DNA of 64,000 bases from Alkalimarinus coralli (GTDB taxonomy: Bacteria > Pseudomonadota > Gammaproteobacteria > Pseudomonadales > Oleiphilaceae): positions 459,130 through 523,129 of the forward strand of contig NZ_CP096016.1 in the NCBI RefSeq assembly GCF_023650515.1, read 5' to 3'. Positions within the stretch are counted from its first letter, which is position 1, and each line of letters begins with the position of its first letter. Below the pieces are notes generated by a model. It worked only from the letters and a program-made list of their open reading frames with translations, did not search any database and was not told the origin of the DNA. Shown in pieces: positions 52,679 to 61,803 of the stretch. A program made the position numbers and the translations under genes.

Positions 52679-53908
52679 ATGGCATTAATAGAAGGGCTTA
52701 GAGTTAAAAACTATCGCGCTTTAAAAGATGTTCTTTTAGGCCGAACAATTAATGATCGGGGTGCGAGTCCCTTGGACCCATTAACTGTAGTCATTGGTCG
52801 TAATGGTACTGGCAAAAGCTCGTTATTCGATGCTTTTGGATTTCTAGCAGATTGCCTTACTTTCGGGGTTGAAGAAGCATGCTACCGCAGTGAAAGGGGA
52901 GGATTTGAAAGATTAAGGTCTTACGGCCAAGATGGGCCAATTGAATTCGAGATTTATTATCGAGAATCTAAAAATGACAGGCCTATTTCTTACTCATTAG
53001 TCATTGATTCAGATAAATATAAACGGCCATTTGTTGCGGCAGAAAGACTACGACAGAGAAGAAAAGGGCAAAGTAGAGGTTGGCCATATTCTTTTCTTGA
53101 TTTAAAAAATGGAAAAGGATCAGTGTGGTCTGGTGACTCTTTAGGAACGACTGAAGAAGAAGATAGTGAGAAAGAATATATAGAGCTTGATGATTCAAGG
53201 TTTCTAGGGATAGCGACCCTTGGTCACTTGAAAGAGCACCCAAGAATCTCTATGTTTCGCCGCTTTATAGAAGGATGGTATCTTTCATATTTTACTCCCG
53301 ACTCGGCTAGAGATTTACCTAGAGTTGGACCTCAGAAGCACTTAAATAGAGACGGAAGCAACTTAGGTAATGTAGTTCAGTTCATGGAAAAAGAGCACCC
53401 AAGAAGATTTTCTCGAGTGCTTGAAGAAATAGCGGACAAAATCCCTGGAGTTTTGCGTATTGAAACAGAAGTCTCAAACGATGGGCGTTTGCTAATCCAG
53501 TTTCATGCCGAAGGATTCGATAAGCCTTTCTATGCTCAAAATGTTTCTGATGGAACGTTAAAAATGTTTGCTTATTTACTCCTGCTGGAAGACCCGGATC
53601 CAGCACCGCTTTTATGTATAGAGGAACCAGAAAACGGACTTTATCATAAGCTCTTGCAAACTCTAGTGTTCGAGTTCCGTGAAGCAGCTTCTGGAAAAAA
53701 AGGAGGAATACAACTTTTTGTCACAACACATCAGCCATACCTTGTTGATGAGTTGAACCCTTCAGAGGTTTGGATTCTTGAAAAAGAATCTGATGGTTTC
53801 TCTAAGCTAACTAGAGCATCTGAGATCCCAGAGATTGTTGCTATGGTTGAACAAGGCCTAACTTTAGGTAGTTTGTGGTACAGCGATCATATTGATATGC
53901 GAATCTAG
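52679..53908 (+). CDS. AAA-family ATPase of a two-gene cassette
   Basis: The 409-residue protein is an AAA_21-type (OLD/RecF-like) ATPase. The N-terminal 'LRVKNYRALKDV' and Walker A GRNGTGKSS (about residues 39-47) begin an ABC-like head. Walker B with the catalytic Glu follows (LLCIEEPENG), along with an H-loop-like 'FVTTHQPYLVDEL'. There is no TOPRIM domain in this protein; it is supplied by the next gene. The pair is typical of phage-defence modules and resembles split OLD or PARIS-like systems. It begins 40 bp after a GTTAGGC boundary. Confidence 0.85.
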   Translation: MALIEGLRVKNYRALKDVLLGRTINDRGASPLDPLTVVIGRNGTGKSSLFDAFGFLADCLTFGVEEACYRSERGGFERLRSYGQDGPIEFEIYYRESKNDRPISYSLVIDSDKYKRPFVAAERLRQRRKGQSRGWPYSFLDLKNGKGSVWSGDSLGTTEEEDSEKEYIELDDSRFLGIATLGHLKEHPRISMFRRFIEGWYLSYFTPDSARDLPRVGPQKHLNRDGSNLGNVVQFMEKEHPRRFSRVLEEIADKIPGVLRIETEVSNDGRLLIQFHAEGFDKPFYAQNVSDGTLKMFAYLLLLEDPDPAPLLCIEEPENGLYHKLLQTLVFEFREAASGKKGGIQLFVTTHQPYLVDELNPSEVWILEKESDGFSKLTRASEIPEIVAMVEQGLTLGSLWYSDHIDMRI

Positions 53909-53916
53909 AGGGAATT

Positions 53917-54552
53917 ATGCATTACGAGATTTTAGTAGAAGGGCAATGTGAGTTAACTGCGCTATCAATAATAATGTCGAGAATACTTGGGGAGTATGCA
54001 GCAGAGAATACATGGAAAATACACAAACACCAAGGTGTCGGAAAAATCCCAGATGATGTTAGCAATGTAAACCCAAATGACAGGTCTCTGCTTGGACAGC
54101 TTCCTGCGAAAATAAGGGCTTACAATAGTATTGATGATGAGAGCAGGGCTGTTGTAGTTCTCTTGGATCTTGATGGAAACGATAAGGATGAGGTGATGTC
54201 ATCTCTCGAAGGCCTAATACCTGAAGATAGTAATTTGAAGATTGAGTTTTGCTTTGCTATTGAAGAGCTCGAAGCTTGGTTCTTAGGTGATCAAAATGCA
54301 ATACAATTAGCATATCCAAATACAGACAATACTGTTGTTCGAGCATATGTCCAAGATTCAATTTGTGGAACATGGGAAACCCTCGCTAGGGCCGTTTTGA
54401 GCAATGTGACATCTTTACCTAAACGTGATCGGAGAGTATTGATGGAAAAGTGTGAATGGGCAAAAAGGATTCCGCCATTCATGGATATTGATGCAAACCT
54501 TTCCCCAAGCTTTCAAAGCTTTAAAGATAGCCTTTTGGGTCTCGCCGCATGA
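53917..54552 (+). CDS. DUF4276/TOPRIM-like protein partnered with the ATPase
   Basis: This 211-residue protein starts 8 bp after the ATPase stop. TOPRIM-like acidic motifs are visible: 'EILVEGQCE' near the N-terminus and 'VVVLLDLDGND' (DxD) around residue 90. Conserved DUF4276 words follow (AIEELEAWFLGD, WAKRIPPFMD, SPSF). TOPRIM domains in such pairs act as nucleases controlled by the ATPase, usually in anti-phage defence. The attC start TGCTAAC follows 1 bp after its stop, so the pair forms one two-gene cassette. Confidence 0.75.
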   Translation: MHYEILVEGQCELTALSIIMSRILGEYAAENTWKIHKHQGVGKIPDDVSNVNPNDRSLLGQLPAKIRAYNSIDDESRAVVVLLDLDGNDKDEVMSSLEGLIPEDSNLKIEFCFAIEELEAWFLGDQNAIQLAYPNTDNTVVRAYVQDSICGTWETLARAVLSNVTSLPKRDRRVLMEKCEWAKRIPPFMDIDANLSPSFQSFKDSLLGLAA

Positions 54553-54553
54553 G

Positions 54554-54656
54554 TGCTAACAAGTATCTGAATACAGACAGTCAGGCATCGAATTAAAGGG
54601 GACGTATTGGAATGGCACTTGCTTAATAGGTAATCGATTGAATTAATTAAAGAAAA
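54554..54656 (+). other. truncated attC of the ATPase/TOPRIM cassette
   Basis: TGCTAACAAGTATCTG at 54554-54569 is the R' start of an attC. It pairs at 5 of 7 positions with the GTTAGGC boundary at 52633. The A/T-rich stretch after it carries no gene and ends at repeat copy E, so the 3' end of the attC is missing. Confidence 0.5.
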
Positions 54657-54716
54657 AATAAAAAAGACATCCACGTCTTGAAACAGAAGCTCCTTACGAA
54701 TAAATAATAATAGCAA
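54657..54716 (+). repeat. direct repeat family, copy E
   Basis: This copy has the core with ACGTCTTG for ACTTCTTG and a short AATAATAAT insertion before TAGCAA. It abuts a truncated IS3-type transposase start on the minus strand (54723-54886). Confidence 0.85.
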
Positions 54717-54722
54717 TAAAAA

Positions 54723-54886
54723 GGCTTCTGAAATGGAGTAGCCTTGTTCCAATACCAAAGCTACAGCTTCTTCTTTAAACTCTTTCGTATATTGCTTGTG
54801 ACTGCGTTTCTGACTCATGCTGATACTTTAATTCATTGACGATTATTGTCTCTCAATTAAGTGTCCGGTGCTATTAGACCACTACA
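54723..54886 (-). pseudogene. IS3-family left end and OrfA N-terminal remnant
   Basis: On the minus strand the element begins TGTAGTGGTCTAATAGCACC (54886 downward), an IS3-type terminal sequence. It then encodes MSQKRSHKQYTKEFKEEAVA...GYSISEA from 54818, the OrfA helix-turn-helix start. Similarity ends at 54723, where repeat copy E begins. OrfB and the right end are absent. The element was inserted into an IS4-type transposase gene whose remnant begins at 54887. Confidence 0.7.
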
Positions 54887-55320
54887 ACCTTTCCATTTTT
54901 TGTAAGCTGCATCACGATAAAAACCATCGACCATGTTTTGATGAAGTTCAACAAAGGTTGAATACGATAAGTTTGTTCGCGCTTTACAAAAGGCTGCTTT
55001 GCTTACAACCCGCTGATCGTATTCTAAATTTTGGTGATGTTTAAAAAAGGAATCTAACTCATCCTGAAGTGAGTTTTTTAGCAAATTCATCAAGAATAAA
55101 GACAGGGTTTTGAATGTTAGTATGCGGTTTCTGGTAAAAGGCTTAGCTGATTTTTTATGGCGCGAGACAAATTCACTATCATCTAGAAGGTTGAGTGTAT
55201 TTTGTACAATTTTGGGTGGTTATTTGATCAGTCATTTATCGGCCCAGCTAGTAAATTTAGGCGTAAAGAGTAACATTAACTGCCAATTTAATATACAAAT
55301 GCTTAAGTTAATGGCATTGG
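54887..55320 (-). pseudogene. IS4-family left end and transposase N-terminal remnant
   Basis: The minus-strand frame from 55093 reads '...LQDELDSFFKHHQNLEYDQ', 'VSKAAFCKARTNLSYSTFVELHQNMVDGFY' and 'KKWKG', and is cut at 54887 by the IS3 left end. This is the N-terminal third of an IS4-type DDE transposase. CAATGCCATTAACTTAAG (about 55319 down to 55302) could be the left terminal repeat. Plus-strand frames across this stretch are not credible genes. Confidence 0.6.
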
Positions 55321-55380
55321 TATGCCCGCTGGTGTGGGGGGGGAGATGCATCGTGAGGTGCCTCCCTATCCCGGTTAGCT
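55321..55380 (+). other. attC 3' remnant ending in GTTAGCT
   Basis: A G/C-rich block contains an imperfect stem (GGGAG-at-GCA with TGC-CTCCC, about 55341-55366). It ends CCGGTTAGCT, where GTTAGCT (55374-55380) marks the start of the next cassette. Its 5' part was replaced by the IS4-type remnant. Confidence 0.5.
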
Positions 55381-55410
55381 GTCTTAAGAGTTGAGCAAGA
55401 AGGAGGTCAA

Positions 55411-55831
55411 ATGCCAACTATAAAAAATTAAAGGTCCGGCTCTTGTAGCAAGTGCTGAAGAAAATGATGATGGGTCACTTGATCTAATAACTGACAAGGT
55501 AATCTTGGAATCTTTAAATGGGTTAAGGTATGTAGATGAAGAATTCTCCGACTATCTATTTGATGGTGAGGAAACAGAGAGTTTTGCGGAACAAGTATCT
55601 GGCGGCGTCTTGTCATTTGAATATGACGCTTCTTCTAGCTCATTGATCGGCTCTATTGAATACCAGCTGTCTCGAACGCTCTCCGATGATGAAGTCGAAG
55701 CCCTCGAAGAATACACAATAGAGCAATTAACTGATGGTATAGGTTCTAACTTTTCTCAGGAAAGGGCTTTGAATGGCGAAGTTACACCATTTATTAACAC
55801 TGAAGAGTTGGCCTGCGATCAAATCAGCTAA
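55411..55831 (+). pseudogene. cassette 4 gene, acidic protein, single-base frameshift
   Basis: An excellent ribosome site AGGAGG (55401-55406) precedes the ATG at 55411, but the frame stops after six codons. Removing one A from the six-A run at about 55422-55429 would give a continuous protein of ~139 residues: MPTIKIKGPALVAS..., then the long open frame to the stop at 55829-55831. The protein is very acidic (DEEFSDYLFDGEETESFAEQ, SDDEVEALEEYT) and has no known family. It could be a true mutation, programmed slippage or a sequencing error in the homopolymer. The cassette ends match (GTTAGCT/AGCTAAC). Confidence 0.65.
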
Positions 55832-55909
55832 CAAACTGAGTAATGATCGGCCCGCCAAAAGACGCGGACCTGGACTTGCTATCGCTCGCCGCAGCTAAAG
55901 GTGTTAAAT
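55826..55909 (+). other. complete attC site between cassettes 4 and 5
   Basis: The 84-bp site begins AGCTAACAAA (R', overlapping the cassette 4 stop) and ends GTGTTAAAT (R'', GTTAAAT at 55903-55909). AGCTAAC is the exact reverse complement of GTTAGCT at the start of cassette 4. The R'' agrees fully with the GTTRRRY consensus. The inner region (CGGCCCGCC ... CGCTCGCCGC) looks like attC sequence, but its pairing by eye is weak. Confidence 0.7.
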
Positions 55910-55939
55910 GCTAAAATATACCTAACGAGGGTGCATACA

Positions 55940-56452
55940 TTGTTACAAAAAATAGAAACCTATTTCTATGCTGTTTTGACTATATATATTTTTGTGGAAC
56001 TGGGAGTTAAACCTGAATCAGTAACTCTCAACCTAGGTGTAATTACGTTAAATAGTATTGAAGTCTCTAATTTCAACTTGATCCTTCGTTACATGGTTTC
56101 ATCTTTAGGGTTGTTATGTGTCGTTATAAATTATAAGGAAATTGGTAATGAATACCGACAAGCTTTATCTACTAATAAGAAATTGAATGAGTACGTCTCT
56201 TCCTCTTTACAAAATATAACTGGAAAAGAGCGTGATAAGGTTAATAGCTCAAACTTGGTGGGGTGGGGGGATCCAAGTGTAAATACTGGTGCGTGGTCAT
56301 CATACAAGTTCGGTAGAGAGGTGGTGATTATAACCGTTCCGATTTTAGTGGCATTAGTCGCAAGGCTGACTTCTTTATTTGTTTCCGTTACTTTGAAGGC
56401 CCACAAAACACTCCTACCTGCAATAATAGGGGGATTGTTACTATACATTTAA
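55940..56452 (+). CDS. cassette 5 gene, small membrane protein
   Basis: The likely start is TTG 55940, with ACGAGG 9 nt upstream, giving 170 residues; a longer frame begins at 55901 inside the boundary. There are three or four membrane segments (YAVLTIYIFVELGV, LILRYMVSSLGLLCVVIN, VVIITVPILVALVARLTSLFV, LPAIIGGLLLYI) around a polar loop. There is no recognised family. The stop codon lies inside ATTTAAC (56447-56453), the exact reverse complement of the cassette's GTTAAAT start, so this is a complete cassette body. Confidence 0.6.
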   Translation: MLQKIETYFYAVLTIYIFVELGVKPESVTLNLGVITLNSIEVSNFNLILRYMVSSLGLLCVVINYKEIGNEYRQALSTNKKLNEYVSSSLQNITGKERDKVNSSNLVGWGDPSVNTGAWSSYKFGREVVIITVPILVALVARLTSLFVSVTLKAHKTLLPAIIGGLLLYI

Positions 56453-56480
56453 CAACACGCACTGAGATGGACAGCTAGTC
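56447..56480 (+). other. truncated attC of cassette 5
   Basis: ATTTAACAACACGCACTGAG is the R' end of an attC. Within about 25-35 bp it merges into the remnant of an IS110-type element (minus-strand frame ...KKLKRLAVHLS). Insertion of IS110/IS1111-type elements into attC sites is a known behaviour. Confidence 0.55.
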
Positions 56481-56625
56481 TTTTTAGCTTCTTTAGACGT
56501 GGTGATCCTCTCCTCTTTAATGCTGTCACCGACAATGTAAAACTGACCCACTAACGACAATTTAAAATTGACCCACCTGAGGCACAATTACCGCTTTTTG
56601 TTAGCGAAAAGGCGGTGTCGATGAA

Positions 56626-58430
<1,805 letters not shown>

Positions 58431-58517
58431 ACGAAAAGAAAACGCTAAGGGTGGGTCAATTTTAAATTGCCGTTTTACAGGCAAAGTGGGTCAAAATTAG
58501 ATTGCCGTTGACATGCT

Positions 58518-58735
58518 TCCAAGTAAGGCGACTCGTCGTAAGGTGTTTTGGCTTTCCCTTCTCAATTTGATGCTCGTAATAGGCTTTAGCCCAATAAGAA
58601 AAACGAACCGATTGTCCTGCCCACTCTACAAAGGTTTATCGAAGAAACTGGGGACAACTATAGAGCCAATGTATCCAGCTCTTTTTGGCCGATCCTTTCA
58701 AGTACAGGGCTACTCCCGCGTATTGTTATAACTCA
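58518..58735 (-). pseudogene. IS110-family transposase C-terminal remnant split by IS21
   Basis: The minus-strand translation shows 'WAKAYYEHQIEKGK' and, in another frame, 'KTPYDESPYLEALKRRGSPRL', both typical of IS110-type C-termini. The two lie in different frames with sequence missing between them. The frame continues across the IS21 insertion into 56470-56519 (KKLKRLAVHLS). It is a dead element: frameshifted, internally deleted and interrupted. Confidence 0.6.
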
Positions 58736-58778
58736 GTAGCCGTTTGATAGAGATTTCGATTGCTCCCAAATGCAACCG

Positions 58779-58898
58779 AATAAAAAAAACATCCATTTCT
58801 TGAAACAGGGCTCCTTACGAATAACAGCAATAAAAGATCTTTTTTTCCTATCGACACAACCTACACGTTTATCAGGCAAATAGTTTGGCTTTTAGAGC
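58779..58898 (+). repeat. direct repeat family, copy F (long form)
   Basis: The core is present with a small deletion (ACAGGGCTCC). It continues into the same ~70-bp extension as copy A (TATCGACACAACCTACACG...). It lies between the IS110-type remnant and the second copy of the segmental duplication, which starts at 58926. Confidence 0.85.
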
Positions 58899-58925
58899 GT
58901 GACCTTCACCTGCCGGGAATAGCCG

Positions 58926-59573
58926 TTTCGTGTTGATGCTTTGATATGGCTCATTTTGCTTGATGCTGATGGTGTGCTGACCAAGCGGGGGCGGTCAATC
59001 ATGTGTCTTATTAATACCGCGAGGCCTCAGAGCGAGTTTTGTACTGCTGGGCTTTTACTGTGAGGATTGATTGACCCGGCCATTCCTTGGGTATGGTGTT
59101 CATCCAAAACACAGGCTAATTGAACGGGTTGAGTGTCAGAAAATCTAACCAGAATCTCCTTGGTGTCTCCAGGTTTTAAAAACACGGCGGGGTGCTCATC
59201 AATCACTTTAACCATCGGAGAGGCATCATCTGCGGTTGAACTACTGCTGCCATGGCTGTGCCCTCCAGGCACCGTAACATCTTCACTTCCGTGTTCGAGA
59301 AAAGCATCAATAAATGGCTGGTCTGCCAATACCTCATTAATATCGAATGCCATGACCATCAGGTGGGGCAGGTTACTGCTGTTGGTAAATAGGAACCTGA
59401 TGTTGGTGTCTGATGGAACATTGAGGTGCTTGGGCGCGAAGGTTAAAGTGCTGACTTCTACAACAACGCTTTCTTCTGCGGCGGCTTCTCCGAATAGTGG
59501 ATCTGACGTATAGTCACCCAATACTTCCTCTGCTGTGAGCCCAGCAGCGGGTGCTATTTGAAATAGAGGCCAG
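58926..59573. repeat. segmental duplication, copy 2 (partner 51702-52290)
   Basis: This is the intact partner of the duplicated segment. It contains the 3' flank and most of the cupredoxin gene. It diverges from copy 1 near the signal-peptide codons. Direct orientation means homologous recombination could delete the whole interval between the copies. Confidence 0.85.
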
Positions 59574-59620
59574 GTTAACAGTCCGGCCAAAATCAGGCTG
59601 GATGGGCTAATTCGCTTCAT
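59027..59620 (-). CDS. secreted cupredoxin-like copper protein
   Basis: The 197-residue protein has a signal peptide (LILAGLLTWPLFQIAPAAG) and a plastocyanin-like domain. The type-1 copper ligands are the His in 'SNLPHLMVMA' and the C-x4-H-x4-M loop 'CVLDEHHTQGM'. A His/Ser-rich segment (GGHSHGSSSS) lies before the last strands. It is probably a periplasmic copper carrier, similar in domain order to the protein at 16085. A decayed duplicate lies at 51805-52338. Confidence 0.8.
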   Translation of the reverse strand: MKRISPSSLILAGLLTWPLFQIAPAAGLTAEEVLGDYTSDPLFGEAAAEESVVVEVSTLTFAPKHLNVPSDTNIRFLFTNSSNLPHLMVMAFDINEVLADQPFIDAFLEHGSEDVTVPGGHSHGSSSSTADDASPMVKVIDEHPAVFLKPGDTKEILVRFSDTQPVQLACVLDEHHTQGMAGSINPHSKSPAVQNSL

Positions 59621-59671
59621 GTGTTTTTTGTCAAAACGTTACGGTTGAAAATGGTTCAAGGCATTGTAGAG

Positions 59672-60070
59672 CTAAATATCCCATTTAACCGAGAGAGATT
59701 GCAAGATTTCTTGAACTGCTTCCAGTTCCAGGCGCTTTTCGTTGTTCTTGCAGTTATAAGATATGAACACCAATACGTGCCCTGACTTAACAAATGCTCT
59801 CCACCAGAAGTCGCCATCTTCATCATACTCAAGGCAAAAACCAGAAAAGTCCCCCAGTTGAATCGGTGTTGTTTCTGCTGCTTTGTCCAAATACTCAGAG
59901 GCATAAAACCTGAGGTCTTTGTCTTGGGCTACGACATCATTCATTATTGATGTGATATCAACGACACCGACCCCGTCCTGATAAAAAATTGAGTCACTTT
60001 CACTTCCGCGATGCCCATTCCACTGGTCGGGAAGGTTGAGCACCCAATAGTGGCCACTATACTCTTGCAC
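59672..60070 (-). CDS. hypothetical small protein
   Basis: The frame starts at a GTG (60070) with AAGGAG 6-7 nt before it and encodes 132 residues. The sequence is Trp/Tyr/Asp-rich with alternating short strands (YWVLNLPDQWNGHRGSESDS, GVGVVDITSIM, GFCLEYDEDGDFWW) and no signal or membrane helix. The shape is that of small cytoplasmic immunity-like proteins, but I recognise no family. The start signal and clean frame support a real gene. Confidence 0.55.
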   Translation of the reverse strand: MQEYSGHYWVLNLPDQWNGHRGSESDSIFYQDGVGVVDITSIMNDVVAQDKDLRFYASEYLDKAAETTPIQLGDFSGFCLEYDEDGDFWWRAFVKSGHVLVFISYNCKNNEKRLELEAVQEILQSLSVKWDI

Positions 60071-60310
60071 AGTTGATCTCCTTGAAATTCAGCTTACACC
60101 TTTATGAGTATAGACTAACAGCTTGAATTGACTGAGTAATAATCAATGGAGAGGTCTCCAATAGCAATATCTGACTTTTTGTTGCGGGTTCAGCCGCATT
60201 TTAGCCAATGACGTTTGCTGGCGGATTTCGTAAAATTGCGCCATGACTATTGAAGCCACTGCCAATAAGTGGCTCATTAGACCTTATCAAACTTTCTGTT
60301 GAGACGTGTT

Positions 60311-61465
60311 ATGCCTGTTGTAAGCACAGCAAAAGAATTGAAGACCAAATACAAAGACGTTCGCAGGGTTTTAGAGCGTTCGACAAGCAATGCAAAGCAA
60401 CGATTTTTCGAAACAGATAAACTGTTGCAAGCTGAGAAGACCCCTTTTGAGGTTATTTATCAGAAAGATATTGTTCGCCTTCGTTATTATCCGCCGCTTA
60501 GTGAGTCCAGTATTATTGTCGATGGCGAGACGGTCAAGGTTGAAAAAAACACTCATAAAATTCCACTAGTGATGGTGGCCCCTCTGGCGGTCAATATGTA
60601 TATCTATGACCTGTTTCCAGAACGCAGCTTGGTTAAATATTTACGGGCCAAAGGCTTTGAGCTTTATTTGGTGGACTGGGGACAGCCCGGCTGGGATCAC
60701 AACCATTACACTATCTCCAGCTATTTTGCCGAGTGGATGCCGAAGGTGCTGGCAGAAGTAAGGGCGCACAGCGGGTCTAAAAAGCTATCGTTACACGGCT
60801 GGAGCTTTGGCGGGCTATTCAGTGCTTGTTATGCCTCGTTGGGTGATTCGGATATTGTTAATCTGGCGTTGATCGGAGCGCCGAGTGATTACCATGCGAA
60901 CGGTGAGTTGGGTAAGCAGTACCAGCGCATATCCAAGAGGTTAAACTGGCTGGAGAAAAAAACCGGCTGGCGGGTGCATAACACACGTCGTCGCTGGTGG
61001 CGGTCGCCAGGCTGGGCTAACTCATTGGCATTTAAATTAACCAATCCGGTAGGGAGCCTGCAAGGTTATCTTGACCTGCTTAAGAATCTGCATGATGAAG
61101 AATACGTTATCTCCCATGCGACCAATGGTGCGTTTCTGGACAACATGGTGGCTTACCCCGGTGCGGTGATTCAAGATGTCATCCAGTACCTTTGGGCCGA
61201 CAATATTGTTGCCCGAGGCGAGCTTCCAATGAAAAATCCTAATGGCCATCTTAGTAATATAACGTCTAATTTACTCTTGGTGGTCGGCAAACAAGACCCG
61301 GTTGTCACACCGGAGTGCAGTGTCGCCATGCTTGATCATGTAGCCAGCAAAGACCAGTCTGTATTGGAGGTTAATGGCGGGCACATGGGTATATTGTCGG
61401 GCAGCAAAGCCCCTAAAACGATTTGGCCCCAGGTTGCTGAGTGGCTGGCTGAACGTTCAAATTAA
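60311..61465 (+). CDS. PhaC-like alpha/beta hydrolase with Ser nucleophile
   Basis: The ATG at 60311 gives 384 residues. The fold is that of class III polyhydroxyalkanoate synthases (PLVMVAPLAVNMYIYDLFPERSL, LYLVDWGQPGWDH, GGHMGILSGSKAPKTIW). The lipase-box position reads HGWSFGG: the nucleophile is Ser, where PHA synthases have Cys. The catalytic His (GGHMG) and an Asp (KQDPVV) are present. It may therefore be a hydrolase or depolymerase-type relative rather than a polymerase. No phaE or phasin gene lies nearby. Confidence 0.75.
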   Translation: MPVVSTAKELKTKYKDVRRVLERSTSNAKQRFFETDKLLQAEKTPFEVIYQKDIVRLRYYPPLSESSIIVDGETVKVEKNTHKIPLVMVAPLAVNMYIYDLFPERSLVKYLRAKGFELYLVDWGQPGWDHNHYTISSYFAEWMPKVLAEVRAHSGSKKLSLHGWSFGGLFSACYASLGDSDIVNLALIGAPSDYHANGELGKQYQRISKRLNWLEKKTGWRVHNTRRRWWRSPGWANSLAFKLTNPVGSLQGYLDLLKNLHDEEYVISHATNGAFLDNMVAYPGAVIQDVIQYLWADNIVARGELPMKNPNGHLSNITSNLLLVVGKQDPVVTPECSVAMLDHVASKDQSVLEVNGGHMGILSGSKAPKTIWPQVAEWLAERSN

Positions 61466-61491
61466 CCGTTCCATTTATTGATTGTACCTAT

Positions 61492-61527
61492 CGGCACCTG
61501 ACCATTATCAGAATAGGGCAGGTGCCG
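61492..61527 (+). terminator. terminator-like hairpin after the PhaC-like gene
   Basis: CGGCACCTG (61492-61500) and CAGGTGCCG (61519-61527) pair perfectly around an 18-nt loop, 26 bp after the stop. No T-run follows. The remaining stretch to 61803 shows no convincing gene. Confidence 0.5.
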
Positions 61528-61803
61528 GTATCAGTTTGGGCTGTGCTTTTGTGGCACACTCAACAATTGACCCGTCGACGGATTCTCATTCCAACAAACA
61601 CTTACACGATGTAATTCTTTTGCACTGTTATTTGCGCTGCTCGCTATTTAGGTTAAGAGCAACCGCCGTTTTATAAGCTATGGATTTTTAGCATTACGCT
61701 TCTGGGGTTCCGCATCTGGATTTCATAGTTTTACCTTGCCGTCATTGTTGCATGGCACGGAAGTAATAAACGGCCGTCATGTTTACTGGATAGGCCATTG
61801 TGA

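Noticed and set aside
55110..55394. Plus-strand open frame of 94 codons
   Set aside because: It overlaps the IS4-type remnant on the other strand and the attC remnant, and its composition is not protein-like. I treat it as a chance frame.
61482..61676. 64-codon frame after the PhaC-like gene
   Set aside because: It starts at the terminator-like hairpin, lacks a ribosome site and shows no protein-like pattern.
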